NCBI GenBank assembly: GCA_003223455.1
Contig: QHVE01000057.1
Location: forward strand, 13,889 to 53,082
Source of the DNA: Gemmatimonadota bacterium
GTDB taxonomy: Bacteria > Gemmatimonadota > Gemmatimonadetes > Gemmatimonadales > Gemmatimonadaceae
Length of the DNA: 39,194 nucleotides
Direction of reading: 5' to 3'
Below are positions 1 through 7,676 of this stretch, piece after piece. Numbering within the stretch: the stretch's first letter is position 1; every line of letters begins with the position of its first letter. Made by a program: the position numbers and the translations under genes. The notes under the pieces are model-generated. The model was not told the DNA's origin and searched no databases. It saw nothing but the letters and a program-made list of their open reading frames with translations.

Positions 1-262
1 CGAGCGCCAGGTTGACGACGAGGCTGAGCCCCAGCGCGACCCCGAGGATGGAGACGGCGCTGCCGGGCAGAATGCTCCGCCGCTCGGCGACCACGGCGAG
101 CAGCGCGGCTGCGACGATGATCAGGTTCGCGCCGGCGAGCTTCCCGAGCAGAGGAACCTGCAGCGCACGCTCGGCCAGCCCCGGCAGCGCACGATGCGCC
201 GGCTGGCTGGCGGTGCGCGGCGGCTCGATCGGGACTCCCACGAGGACGGATGCTTCGGGCAT
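1..262 (-). CDS. N-terminus of a membrane protein, possibly a sensor histidine kinase (runs off left edge)
   Basis: The frame opens with ATG at 262 and stays open to the window edge, giving about 87 residues. A polar 35-residue start (MPEASVLVGV) is followed by two hydrophobic stretches: VPLLGKLAGANLIIVAAALL at about residues 36-57, and a second ending in LGLSLVVNLAL at the edge. A short tail, a GKLxGANLIIV helix and a second helix ending VNLAL resemble the start of membrane sensor kinases, but no kinase domain is inside the window, so this is only a suggestion. It lies 85 bp downstream of the nadC stop on the same strand. No ATG, GTG or TTG lies in frame between the nadC stop and this ATG, which supports the start. 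Confidence 0.5.
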   Translation of the reverse strand, partial: MPEASVLVGVPIEPPRTASQPAHRALPGLAERALQVPLLGKLAGANLIIVAAALLAVVAERRSILPGSAVSILGVALGLSLVVNLAL

Positions 263-347
263 GGCCGAAAGGTGCTCGGGCGCCTGGGATGCTGCGAGAG
301 GAATTACCGGACGATCCGTCAGGGAATCCCCTCCATGTTCGCCCTCG

Positions 348-1286
348 CTACTCGAAGTCGAGCGCGAGGTCGAGGGCCGGGGCGGAGTGCGTCAGCGCTC
401 CGACCGAGATCCAGTCGACTCCCGCCTGCGCGACGTGACGCACCGACTGGAGGTTCACGCCACCTGATGCCTCGGTGATGGCGCGGCCCGCGACGAGCTC
501 GACGCACTTCGCCATCTCGTCCGGCCGCATGTTGTCGAACATGACGATGTCGGCGTTCGCGTCCACCGCCGCCTTCACCTGCTCGACGCTGTCGCACTCG
601 ACTTCGATCTTGGTGCCAGCCGGCGCGAGATCGCGTGCACGGCGCACCGCGAGGGCGACGTCACCGTCCACCGCGGCGAGGTGGTTGTCCTTGATGAGCA
701 CCGCCGCCGAGAGGTTGAGCCGATGGTTCGTGCCGCCCCCGGCGCGCACGGCGTATTTCTCGAGCAGGCGCCAGCCGGGCGTCGTCTTCCGCGTGTCGAG
801 GATCTTCGCCTTCGTCCCCTTCACCGCATCGACGTACCGCGCGGTGAGCGTGGCGATCCCGGAGAGCCGCTGCATGAAGTTGAGCGCCACGCGCTCGGCG
901 GCGAGCAGTGCTCGGGCATGGCCGGACAGATACAGGATGTTCGATCCCTTCCGGAGCCGCGCGCCGTCCTCGAGATCGACGCGGATCGTGACTTTCGGAT
1001 CGAGCTGGCGGAACGCCTCGACGGCGAGCGGAACGCCGCAGAGCACGCCCTCGGCGCGCGAGACGAGCTGCCCGCGCGCGTGGCGGTCCGAGACGACGGT
1101 CGCGATCGTCGTCAGGTCGTTGAACGCCTCGTCCTCGTCGAGCGCCGTGCGCACGAGGTTGCGCAGATCGTCCTGATGGTACGGGAAGCGGAGCAGGCCC
1201 ATGCCGCCAAGGGTAGCGGGTGTGCTGAGCGGCGTGATCGTGCGCGGTGTCGGACGGCGCTCGTGCTCGTGCGACTGCATTTCCAT
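348..1286 (-). CDS. nadC: Nicotinate-nucleotide pyrophosphorylase (quinolinate phosphoribosyltransferase)
   Basis: NadC condenses quinolinate with phosphoribosyl pyrophosphate, releasing CO2 and forming nicotinate mononucleotide, the last step of de novo NAD ring synthesis in the cytoplasm. The 312-residue product has the family landmarks in order: LDTRKTTPGWR with RAGGGTNHR after it, LIKDNH, EVECDS, FDNM, EASGG and ISVGALTHS near the C-terminus. Family members are usually about 280-290 residues; the extra length is a 28-residue N-terminal tail. The ATG at 1286 is preceded by GGAGG with 7 nt spacing. An internal ATG at 1202 (MGLLRFPYH) fits the domain boundary better but has no clear ribosome site. 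It follows nadA by 42 bp, so the two are probably one transcript. Confidence 0.95.
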   Translation of the reverse strand: MEMQSHEHERRPTPRTITPLSTPATLGGMGLLRFPYHQDDLRNLVRTALDEDEAFNDLTTIATVVSDRHARGQLVSRAEGVLCGVPLAVEAFRQLDPKVTIRVDLEDGARLRKGSNILYLSGHARALLAAERVALNFMQRLSGIATLTARYVDAVKGTKAKILDTRKTTPGWRLLEKYAVRAGGGTNHRLNLSAAVLIKDNHLAAVDGDVALAVRRARDLAPAGTKIEVECDSVEQVKAAVDANADIVMFDNMRPDEMAKCVELVAGRAITEASGGVNLQSVRHVAQAGVDWISVGALTHSAPALDLALDFE

Positions 1287-1328
1287 GCGGTGGCCTCCGC
1301 GGGTGGCCGGCTGGCGGTCGCCCGAGTG

Positions 1329-2363
1329 TTATTCGCCTGGGTCGATCGTGGTCTCAGGCACGGGACTCAGCGGATGCTGGCCGCCGATGGCGATCATGCG
1401 CTCGATGGCGCGGCGAGCCCTGTTCGCGATGTCTTCGGGCACCGTGATGCGGTGCTCCAGGCGCTGCAGCGCGCGCTTCACCTTCGGCAGGGTGGTGACC
1501 TTCATGTAGGCGCACGACGCGCGCTCGTTCGCCGCGACGAAGCGTTTCGCCGGATTCTCGCGCCGTAGCCGATGCAAGATGCCGACCTCGGTCGCGACGA
1601 TGAACTCGGTTGCCGCGGAGATCGCGGGCCGCTTGATCATTCCCTCGGTCGAGAGGATCTGCACTCCTTCGGGGTCGATGTCGCCGGCGGACATCGCCTC
1701 GAGGACGCTGGTCGAGCAGCCGCACTCCGGATGGATGAGGAACTCCGCTTCGGGGTGGAGCGACCGCTGGAGACGGATGTTCTCCGGGTCGATGCCGGCA
1801 TGCACGTGGCACTCGCCCATCCAGATCCGGATGTTCTGGCGTCCGCTCATGCGCTTCACGTGCGCGCCGAGGAACATGTCCGGACAGAACAGGATCTCGG
1901 TGTCGGCGGGGATCGAGTTCACCACCTCGACCGCATTGCCGGAGGTGCAACAGTAGTCGCTCTCCGCCTTCACCTCGGCGGTGGTGTTGACGTACGACAC
2001 GACCACTGCGCCCGGATGCTCGGCCTTCCAGGCACGGAGCTGCTCGGCGTCGATCGTCGAGGCGAGGGAGCAGCCCGCGGCGAGGTCGGGGAGGAGGACC
2101 GTCTTGTTCGGCGAGAGGACGGCGGCGGTCTCCGCCATGAAGTGGACGCCGCAGAAGACGATGACGTCGGCGTCGGTCTTGGCGGCCTCGCGCGAGAGGC
2201 CAAGCGAGTCGCCCACGTAGTCGGCGACGTCCTGCACCTCGGCTCGCTCGTAGTTGTGGGCGAGGATGACGGCGTTCTTCTCGCGCGCGAGCGTCTTGAT
2301 CTCACCCTGCAGCTGGGCGACGAGCTCTTCCCGTGACAGGATACCTGTATCGGTCGTTGCCAT
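1329..2363 (-). CDS. nadA: Quinolinate synthase (4Fe-4S)
   Basis: NadA joins iminoaspartate, supplied by NadB, with dihydroxyacetone phosphate to give quinolinate. It needs a 4Fe-4S cluster held by three cysteines. Counting from the chosen ATG (MATTDTG), C98 in DLAAGCSLA, C185 in MGECHVH and C284 in RASCAYMK have spacings of 87 and 99, close to the spacing I recall for the three ligands in E. coli NadA. Other landmarks are AHNYERAEVQDVADYVGDS, FCGVHFMAET, HPECGCS and STEGMIKR. The frame is open further upstream to 2456, but those residues are proline/alanine-rich and unlike the family, so 2363 is preferred. No strong Shine-Dalgarno is visible. The gene is divergent from mscL and has a hairpin in its leader. 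Confidence 0.95.
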   Translation of the reverse strand: MATTDTGILSREELVAQLQGEIKTLAREKNAVILAHNYERAEVQDVADYVGDSLGLSREAAKTDADVIVFCGVHFMAETAAVLSPNKTVLLPDLAAGCSLASTIDAEQLRAWKAEHPGAVVVSYVNTTAEVKAESDYCCTSGNAVEVVNSIPADTEILFCPDMFLGAHVKRMSGRQNIRIWMGECHVHAGIDPENIRLQRSLHPEAEFLIHPECGCSTSVLEAMSAGDIDPEGVQILSTEGMIKRPAISAATEFIVATEVGILHRLRRENPAKRFVAANERASCAYMKVTTLPKVKRALQRLEHRITVPEDIANRARRAIERMIAIGGQHPLSPVPETTIDPGE

Positions 2364-2392
2364 GGTCGTTTGAAGGTAATCGGGCGCTGGGT

Positions 2393-2423
2393 GCTCCGTG
2401 AGCGCCGCGCCGGCGCACGGAGC
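2393..2423. promoter_or_regulatory. Stem-loop in the nadA leader
   Basis: GCTCCGTG at 2393-2400 pairs with CACGGAGC at 2416-2423, and the GC-rich 15 nt between can extend the stem through GCGCC/GGCG with a small bulge. It lies 30-60 nt upstream of the nadA start, inside the 136-bp divergent gap shared with mscL. It could be a leader attenuator or regulator site, or simple GC-rich self-complementarity. NAD riboswitches are known upstream of nadA in some phyla, but I cannot match the consensus by eye. Confidence 0.3.
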
Positions 2424-2499
2424 GGTGCCCTGGCGCGGCAGGGCCGCCCGGGGCATGCTCTTCCGTCCGGCTCCACTTCACCTTTCACGCCGAAGATCA

Positions 2500-2955
2500 A
2501 TGCTCAGGGAATTCAAGGCGTTCGTGATGCGCGGCAACGTGCTCGACCTCGCCATCGCCGTCATCCTCGGCGCGGCGTTCGGCAAGGTCGTGACGTCGTT
2601 CACCAGCGACGTGCTGATGCCACCACTCGGCCTCGCGCTTGGCCACGTGGACATGACCAACCTGTTCATCGATCTCTCGGGCACGCATCACGCGACGCTC
2701 GCCGAAGCGAAGGCGGCCGGCGCGGCGACGATCAACTACGGCGTGTTCCTGAACACGATCGTCGATTTCCTGATCGTCGCGTTCGTGATCTTCCTGCTCA
2801 TCCGCCAGGTGAATCGCCTGAAGGGACCCGTGGCGGAGGCGGAAGCGCCGAGGACGCGCGAGTGCCCGGAGTGCCTCTCGATGGTGCCGGCGCTCGCACA
2901 CCGCTGCGCACAGTGCACGTCGGTGCTGCCGCCGCCGACCGTGGCGATCGTGTAA
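2500..2955 (+). CDS. mscL: Large-conductance mechanosensitive channel with a C-terminal zinc ribbon
   Basis: MscL is an inner-membrane pentameric pore that opens under membrane tension and releases solutes during hypo-osmotic shock. The 151-residue protein begins MLREFKAFVMRGNVLDLAIA, the typical N-terminal amphipathic helix and pore-lining TM1 (about 16-40, with AVILGAAFGKVV). A periplasmic loop (45-75) and TM2 (about 78-102, NTIVDFLIVAFVIFLLI) follow. The usual cytoplasmic bundle is replaced or extended by a four-cysteine knuckle, C122-x2-C125 and C136-x2-C139, which looks like a zinc ribbon. The frame is open upstream to 2398, but homology starts exactly at this ATG. A DUF4142 gene follows 99 bp downstream. 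Confidence 0.93.
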   Translation: MLREFKAFVMRGNVLDLAIAVILGAAFGKVVTSFTSDVLMPPLGLALGHVDMTNLFIDLSGTHHATLAEAKAAGAATINYGVFLNTIVDFLIVAFVIFLLIRQVNRLKGPVAEAEAPRTRECPECLSMVPALAHRCAQCTSVLPPPTVAIV

Positions 2956-2982
2956 GCGCTTCGCGCGAGCGGTTCGTCCGGG

Positions 2983-3017
2983 GAACGGCGCTTGCCTCGC
3001 TACGACTGAGGCCGTTC
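2983..3017. terminator. Imperfect hairpin after mscL
   Basis: GAACGG (2983-2988) and CCTC (2995-2998) pair with GAGG (3008-3011) and CCGTTC (3012-3017), leaving a 6-nt bulge on the left arm and a 9-nt loop. It lies between mscL and the next plus-strand gene. Its paired bases read AACGG-CCTC, the same order as in the strong hairpins at 9957 and 36101, so it may be a decayed member of that family. The bulge makes the call weak. Confidence 0.3.
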
Positions 3018-3054
3018 AACGGCACGCACACCGACTCAGAGCGAGGGTAGCCAC

Positions 3055-3750
3055 TTGGCAGACATCCCGATTCAACGTAAGGAAGGGCGGAACATCTGGC
3101 CGCTCCTGCTCGGCCTGCTGGTCCTGTTGGGAATCCTGTGGTTCATCTTCGGTCGCCGGAGCAGCCCCACCGCGGCGGCGCGCGCCGACTCGACCGCCGT
3201 CGCCAGCGGCGCGGTGACGACCGACAGCGCGGCGGGCGCGTCAGGGAACAACATGGCCGGCGCCGCGTCGAGCAACATGGCGAGCGGTACCGGCGGCGCG
3301 ACGACGCTCGGCGACGCGGACATCGCGAACGTGATCCACGAGGTGAACGCGGGCGAGATCGCCGCCGGCAAGATCGCGCAGACCAAGGCGTCGAACGCCG
3401 AGGTGAAGGCGTACGCGCGCGACATGGTCCAGGCGCACACGGCGCTCGACAAGCAGGGCGCGAAGGTCAGCGGCCAGACCGCGGCGACCAACGCGGCGAT
3501 CCGCGACTCGGTCGTCAGGGCGAACGAGGCGATGAGCTCGCAGCTCCAGAGCGCGAACTCGGGGGCCGCGTTCGACAAGGCGTACCTGGATGGTCAGGTC
3601 CAGGGCCATCAGAACGCGCTGAGCTTCCTCCAGTCCGCGCAGACCCAGACGAAGAGCGCCGACCTGAAGAAGATGATCTCGGCGGCGATCCCGGACGTGC
3701 AGAAGCACCTCGACCGCGCGCGGTCATTGCAGACCAAGGTCGGTCAGTAG
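3055..3750 (+). CDS. Membrane-anchored DUF4142 protein
   Basis: The 231-residue protein has one N-terminal transmembrane anchor (about residues 14-33, NIWPLLLGLLVLLGILWFIF) flanked by basic residues. An Ala/Ser/Thr/Asp-rich linker runs to about residue 85, and a helical DUF4142 domain (about 88-228) follows, with IANVIHEVNAGEIAAGKIA, VKAYARDMVQAHTALDK and KAYLDGQVQGHQ. DUF4142 is a ferritin-like four-helix family of unproven function, usually periplasmic. The start is TTG at 3055, preceded by GAGGG at a 7-nt spacing. A second DUF4142 protein lies at 23760-24416. The gene sits between mscL and a PRC-barrel gene and ends at a clear hairpin. Confidence 0.85.
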   Translation: MADIPIQRKEGRNIWPLLLGLLVLLGILWFIFGRRSSPTAAARADSTAVASGAVTTDSAAGASGNNMAGAASSNMASGTGGATTLGDADIANVIHEVNAGEIAAGKIAQTKASNAEVKAYARDMVQAHTALDKQGAKVSGQTAATNAAIRDSVVRANEAMSSQLQSANSGAAFDKAYLDGQVQGHQNALSFLQSAQTQTKSADLKKMISAAIPDVQKHLDRARSLQTKVGQ

Positions 3751-3780
3751 CGCGTTTCCTGGCCAACCGGCTTCACCCAA

Positions 3781-3806
3781 CGACGGGCGCCGCAGGGCGC
3801 CCGTCG
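3781..3806 (+). terminator. Hairpin terminator after the DUF4142 gene
   Basis: CGACGGGCGCC (3781-3791) and its exact complement GGCGCCCGTCG (3796-3806) form an 11-bp stem with a GCAG loop. It lies 30 bp after the DUF4142 stop and 27 bp before the PRC-barrel start. No T-tract follows, so intrinsic termination is inferred from the stem alone. Confidence 0.6.
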
Positions 3807-3832
3807 CACGTTCACGCTGTGAGGATGTATCG

Positions 3833-4558
3833 ATGAAAGCGAAGGACTACGACAACGAGGGGATCGATCGCGAGATCAAGCGCAACCGTCCGAGCACCAA
3901 TCCGGTGTGTGCGGCGCTCGGCGACCTCGGCCACTTTCAGGTCGCGGAGGGCTATCCCGATCCCCGTGGCTGGACCGTGCGTTCAGCCGACGGCCGAGAC
4001 GTCGGCACGGTGCGCGATCTCATCGTCGACACGGGCTCGATGCGCACCCGCTACCTCGCCGTCCGACTGAACGACTACTTCACCACGAGCACCGGCACAT
4101 ACGACGTGCTCGTGCCGATCGGGACGGCGCGACTCGACGACAAGGACGACGTCGTCCTCGTGAACGGTCTGACGGCCGCCGGCGTCGTGTCGCTCCCGGC
4201 GTACGAGGCTCGGACGCTGACGCGCGAGCAGGAGCACGATCTTCGCCGGCACTTCACCACCGGGGAGGCGATGTCGTCCGGTGCGATCGGGCCGGGCGCA
4301 ATCGCGGGGGGCGAGTTCTACGACCACGAGCACTTCGACGACCGTCAGTTCTTCTCGCGCGGCCGCGACCAGACGGAGGGCGAGCGGCGGGGCGACGTCG
4401 AGGTGACACGACCTCGGACCGACGCGGCGGACCAGCGTCCCGCGAGCGAGAAACAGCTCGCTGCGGACAGGCAGCCGGTGACGGAGGAGATCATCGTCCC
4501 CCGGGACGTGGAGCGCGACAGGAAGTCGATCGCGGAGGAGCAGCGCGAGCAGTTCTGA
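3833..4558 (+). CDS. PRC-barrel domain stress-type protein
   Basis: The 241-residue soluble protein carries a PRC-barrel domain at about 45-120 (GWTVRSADGRDVGTVRDLIVD, then TRYLAVRLND and VLVPIGTARLD). A long charged tail follows that ends in an acidic/basic repeat region (EEIIVPRDVERDRKSIAEEQ). PRC-barrel domains occur in RimM and photosynthetic reaction-centre H subunits and in many uncharacterised stress-induced soil proteins; this architecture belongs to the last group. GAGGAT precedes the ATG by 8 nt. The gene is convergent with nadB, with only 8 bp between the two stops. I cannot assign a specific partner or reaction. Confidence 0.75.
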   Translation: MKAKDYDNEGIDREIKRNRPSTNPVCAALGDLGHFQVAEGYPDPRGWTVRSADGRDVGTVRDLIVDTGSMRTRYLAVRLNDYFTTSTGTYDVLVPIGTARLDDKDDVVLVNGLTAAGVVSLPAYEARTLTREQEHDLRRHFTTGEAMSSGAIGPGAIAGGEFYDHEHFDDRQFFSRGRDQTEGERRGDVEVTRPRTDAADQRPASEKQLAADRQPVTEEIIVPRDVERDRKSIAEEQREQF

Positions 4559-4566
4559 ACGATCGA

Positions 4567-6075
4567 CTACAGCTCGATGTGCCGCCCGCGCCAGACGCTC
4601 TTGGCGCGGGGGAAGTCGCTGCGATAGTGCCCGCCGCGCGACTCCTTGCGCATCAGCGCCGCCTCGGCGATGAGCCGCGCCGTCTGCACCAGATTGACCT
4701 CTTCGGTCGCGCCGGTGGGCAACCGCTGCTCGATGCCGGCCAGCTCCTCGAGCGCGGTGCGCAGTCCCTTTGCCGTGCGCGTGATCGCCGCGTGCTGCCA
4801 CATCAGCGCGCGAATGCGCTCGGCGGCCACGTGCGCCGCGCCGCGATCGGCGAGCGGCGGGACCTGCCACTTCTTCACGGCCGGCACCGACTTGAGCGGC
4901 GCGGCGTTCGAGAGGTCGCGCGCGACACGCTCGGCGAACACGAGCCCCTCGAGCAGCGAGTTCGATGCGAGGCGGTTCGCGCCGTGCACACCCGTACGCG
5001 CCACTTCTCCCACCGCGTAGAGGCGCGGCATGCTCGAGTGGCCGATCAGGTCCGTGACGATGCCCCCCATCATGTAGTGCGCGGCCGGCGTGACGGGGAT
5101 GAGATCCTTGCGAGGGTCGATGCCGCGCGCCGTGCACAGCGCGAAGATCCCCGGGAAGCGCTTGGTGAAGCCGCGCCCGAGCTTGCGCGCGTCGAGGTAG
5201 ACGCGGCTGCGCTTCTGCTCGCGGTAGATCGCGCGTGAGACGACGTCGCGCGGCGCGAGCTCGGCGTCACGGTGCTCTGTGAGCATGAACCGCACGCCCT
5301 TCTCGTTGACGAGGATCGCTCCCTCGCCGCGCACCGCCTCCGAGATGAGTGCGAGCGGGTTCTCCGGCGTGTCCAGCGCGGTCGGATGGAACTGCACGAA
5401 CTCCATGTCGGCCAGCGTCACGCCGGCGCGGTGCGCGATGGCGTAGCCGTCGCCCGTGGCGACCATCGGGTTCGTGGTGTAGCGGAAGACCTGGCCGCAG
5501 CCACCCATGGCGAACACCGTGGCGTCGGCGATGATCTCCACCGCCTTGCCGGCGATGCTCGCGCGCACTCCGACCGCGGCGCCGCGCGTGACGATGAGAT
5601 CCAGCACCCGCGCCCGCTCGAGGACCCGGATTCGCGTGCTCGCCCGCACGCGCTCGATCAGCGTGCGCGCCACCTCGGCGCCGGTCTGGTCGCCGTGCGC
5701 GTGGACGATGCGATTCGTCGAGTGCGCCGCTTCGCGCCCGAGCTTGAGCTGCCCGCTCGGGTCGAGATCGAACTCGGCGCCCGCCGTCTGCAGCTCGCGC
5801 ACGCGCGCGGGGCCTTCCTCCACCAGCACCTCCACCGCCGCCGCGTCGCACAGCGCAGCCCCCGCGGCGAGCGTGTCCCGACGGTGGAGCGTCGGCGAAT
5901 CACCGGCGCCGAGCGCCGCAGCGATCCCGCCCTGCGCGTACGCCGTCGCGCTGTCGAACAGCGAGCGCTTCGTGAGCAGGAGCACGTCGCCGTGCTGCGA
6001 CGCGCGCCACGCGGTGTGCAGACCTGCAATGCCGCTGCCGACGACGAGGAAGCGGGTAGTGAGGCGGTCGGGCAT
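4567..6075 (-). CDS. nadB: L-aspartate oxidase
   Basis: NadB is an FAD flavoprotein that oxidises L-aspartate to iminoaspartate, the substrate of NadA. The 502-residue length is normal. Visible landmarks are the N-terminal dinucleotide fold VVGSGIAGLHTAWRAS (about 11-26), the loop TAYAQGGIAAAL, ATVFAMGGCGQVFRYTTNP, the substrate/flavin segment FVQFHPTALD, RFMLTEHRDAELAPRDVVSRAI, and the C-terminal FAD contact HGANRLASNSLLEGLVFAERVA. A helical C-terminal domain follows and ends SVWRGRHIEL. It lies 62 bp downstream of a CBS-pair gene on the same strand and may be transcribed with it. It is separated from nadA-nadC by three unrelated plus-strand genes. Confidence 0.95.
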   Translation of the reverse strand: MPDRLTTRFLVVGSGIAGLHTAWRASQHGDVLLLTKRSLFDSATAYAQGGIAAALGAGDSPTLHRRDTLAAGAALCDAAAVEVLVEEGPARVRELQTAGAEFDLDPSGQLKLGREAAHSTNRIVHAHGDQTGAEVARTLIERVRASTRIRVLERARVLDLIVTRGAAVGVRASIAGKAVEIIADATVFAMGGCGQVFRYTTNPMVATGDGYAIAHRAGVTLADMEFVQFHPTALDTPENPLALISEAVRGEGAILVNEKGVRFMLTEHRDAELAPRDVVSRAIYREQKRSRVYLDARKLGRGFTKRFPGIFALCTARGIDPRKDLIPVTPAAHYMMGGIVTDLIGHSSMPRLYAVGEVARTGVHGANRLASNSLLEGLVFAERVARDLSNAAPLKSVPAVKKWQVPPLADRGAAHVAAERIRALMWQHAAITRTAKGLRTALEELAGIEQRLPTGATEEVNLVQTARLIAEAALMRKESRGGHYRSDFPRAKSVWRGRHIEL

Positions 6076-6137
6076 GCGTAAACGTAACGACCGTCGGTTT
6101 GACCGTGTGACCGACGTACGGCGCGCCGACGGTGCAC

Positions 6138-6575
6138 CTACCGCATATCAAACACGTACGAGTTCAAATGCTGAATCGTCGTCTCCTGCTCCGACACGCG
6201 GTGCGCGAGCAGATCGCCGATCGTCACGACGCCGTGGAGGCCGCCGGCGTCGACGACCGGGAGATGTCGCACGCGGCGGGTCGACATGATCGCGCCGCAC
6301 TCGTCGACGCTCGTCTCGGGGACGCAGGTCACGATGTCGCGCGTGAACACGTCGGCGACCTTGGTCGTCTCCGGATCGAGCCCCGCCGCCACGACGCGGC
6401 GCAGGATGTCGCGCTCCGTGAAGATGCCGAGCAGCGCGCGCGCGTCGTCCACGACGACGAGTCCACCGACGCTCCGATCGTTCATCAGGCGCGCCGCTTC
6501 GAGCACCGTGGCCGTTGGTGTGACGGAGACGATGCTCGTCCCCTTGCGGTTGAGGAGGTCACGGACGACGGCCAT
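6138..6575 (-). CDS. CBS-domain pair protein
   Basis: The protein is two tandem CBS domains and little else: the first at about 5-60 (TATVLEAARLMNDRSVGGLVVVD with GIFTERDILRR), the second at about 72-130 (VPETSVDECGAIMSTRRVRHLPVVD with GVVTIGDLL). Stand-alone CBS pairs bind adenosine nucleotides and act as energy or redox sensors for partner proteins. The partner here is unknown; the nearest candidate is nadB, 62 bp downstream on the same strand, which is inference only. GGAG lies 8 nt before the ATG at 6575. A GTG three codons upstream would touch that site, so ATG is preferred. Confidence 0.88.
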   Translation of the reverse strand: MAVVRDLLNRKGTSIVSVTPTATVLEAARLMNDRSVGGLVVVDDARALLGIFTERDILRRVVAAGLDPETTKVADVFTRDIVTCVPETSVDECGAIMSTRRVRHLPVVDAGGLHGVVTIGDLLAHRVSEQETTIQHLNSYVFDMR

Positions 6576-6693
6576 GGGGGGCACTCCGTTGGGGTGATGT
6601 CTCGATGGTACGCCCGAGCCCGACCCGGCGCCAGACGGGGCGGGTGAGGGGTCATTAACGGATGAGTACGTTTGACCGTGAAGCCCTTTTGCT

Positions 6694-6752
6694 GGTGAAG
6701 TGGTCAGGCAGCAACGGCCCAGCGAACCAACTCACCACCTCACCAACTCACC
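6694..6752. repeat. Octamer-type inverted repeat upstream of the DUF1080 gene
   Basis: Three tandem 8-bp units (AACTCACC, ACCTCACC, AACTCACC) fill 6729-6752. The first, with its preceding ACC, can pair with GGTGAAGTGGT at 6694-6704 (9 of 11 positions). The loop holds AACGGCC at 6713-6719, the same heptamer found in the hairpins at 7728, 9959 and 36119. It sits in the 258-bp divergent gap between the CBS gene and the DUF1080 gene. Confidence 0.6.
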
Positions 6753-6833
6753 GCCTTCTTGACACGACCCCGCGCCCTCCGGCACAATGCGCGTCCGTCG
6801 CTCCCCCACACAACAGACTCCGGATTTCCTGCG

Positions 6834-7670
6834 ATGCGTTCCAGCTTGCTCTCGCTTTCCATCCTCGGCGCGCTCGGTCTGATCGGCTGCGCCGGGAAGC
6901 AGCCGGCGCCACAGAGCGCGCCTGCACCAGCGTCCACGACGACGACCGCGGCATCCGGCGCGCGGGTGCCGACGCGCCCGGAGGAGACAGAGGTCTGGAC
7001 GCCCGTGCCGCCGATCGTCACTCCGGGCACCAATGGCGCGCCCCCGTCCGACGCCGCCGTGCTGTTCAACGGCTCCAATCTCGACGAATGGGTGCTGACG
7101 AAGGACAAGTCCCCCGCCACGTGGCCGGTCGCCGACGGGGTGCTCACGGTGAACAAGGCGGCGGGAGGCATCGAGACCAAGCGCTCCTTCACCGACTACC
7201 AGATGCACATCGAATGGCGCATCCCGGTCGGCATCACGGGCACGGGCCAGGCGCGCGGCAACAGCGGCATCTTCCTGGCCTCCACCGGCGCTGGCGACGC
7301 GGGCTACGAGCTGCAAGTGCTCGACTCGTACGACAACAAGACGTACGTGAACGGCCAGGCGGGGAGCATCTACAAGCAGTCGCCGCCGCTGGTCAACGCG
7401 ATGCGCCCACCCGGCGAGTGGCAGACGTACGACATCGTCTGGACCGCGCCGCGCTTCAACGCCGATGGATCGGTGAAATCCCCCGCATACGTCACGGTGC
7501 TGCACAACGGCGTGCTGGTGCAGAACCACTACGCCTTGAAGGGCCCCACGCAGTACATCGGCATTCCGCGGTATTCGGCGCCTCACGGCGCTGCGCCGAT
7601 CAAGCTGCAGGCGCACGGGGATCCGAGTCCGCCGATCAGTTTCCGGAATATCTGGGTGCGATCACTGTAA
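6834..7670 (+). CDS. DUF1080 (3-keto-disaccharide hydrolase-like) lipoprotein
   Basis: The 278-residue lipoprotein has a signal ending in LGLIGC (lipid-modified C19) and a low-complexity Ala/Pro/Thr linker to about residue 65. A DUF1080 jelly-roll domain follows (about 72-278), starting AAVLFNGSNLDEWV and containing TKRSFTDYQMHIEWRIP, RGNSGIFL, GYELQVLDSY, GEWQTYDIVW, LHNGVLVQNH and the terminal ISFRNIWVRSL. Members of this family hydrolyse 3-keto-glycosides or bind glycans outside the cytoplasm. The two exported Gfo/Idh/MocA proteins 18 kb away are the usual functional partners. The frame extends upstream to 6759, but the signal peptide fixes the ATG at 6834. It is convergent with the M13 peptidase gene. 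Confidence 0.88.
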   Translation: MRSSLLSLSILGALGLIGCAGKQPAPQSAPAPASTTTTAASGARVPTRPEETEVWTPVPPIVTPGTNGAPPSDAAVLFNGSNLDEWVLTKDKSPATWPVADGVLTVNKAAGGIETKRSFTDYQMHIEWRIPVGITGTGQARGNSGIFLASTGAGDAGYELQVLDSYDNKTYVNGQAGSIYKQSPPLVNAMRPPGEWQTYDIVWTAPRFNADGSVKSPAYVTVLHNGVLVQNHYALKGPTQYIGIPRYSAPHGAAPIKLQAHGDPSPPISFRNIWVRSL

Positions 7671-7676
7671 ACCCTG

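Noticed and set aside
1572-2336. Plus-strand open frame opposite nadA
   Set aside because: It is rich in Gly, Asp, Arg and Val with no motif, and the minus strand encodes a full NadA with all ligands.
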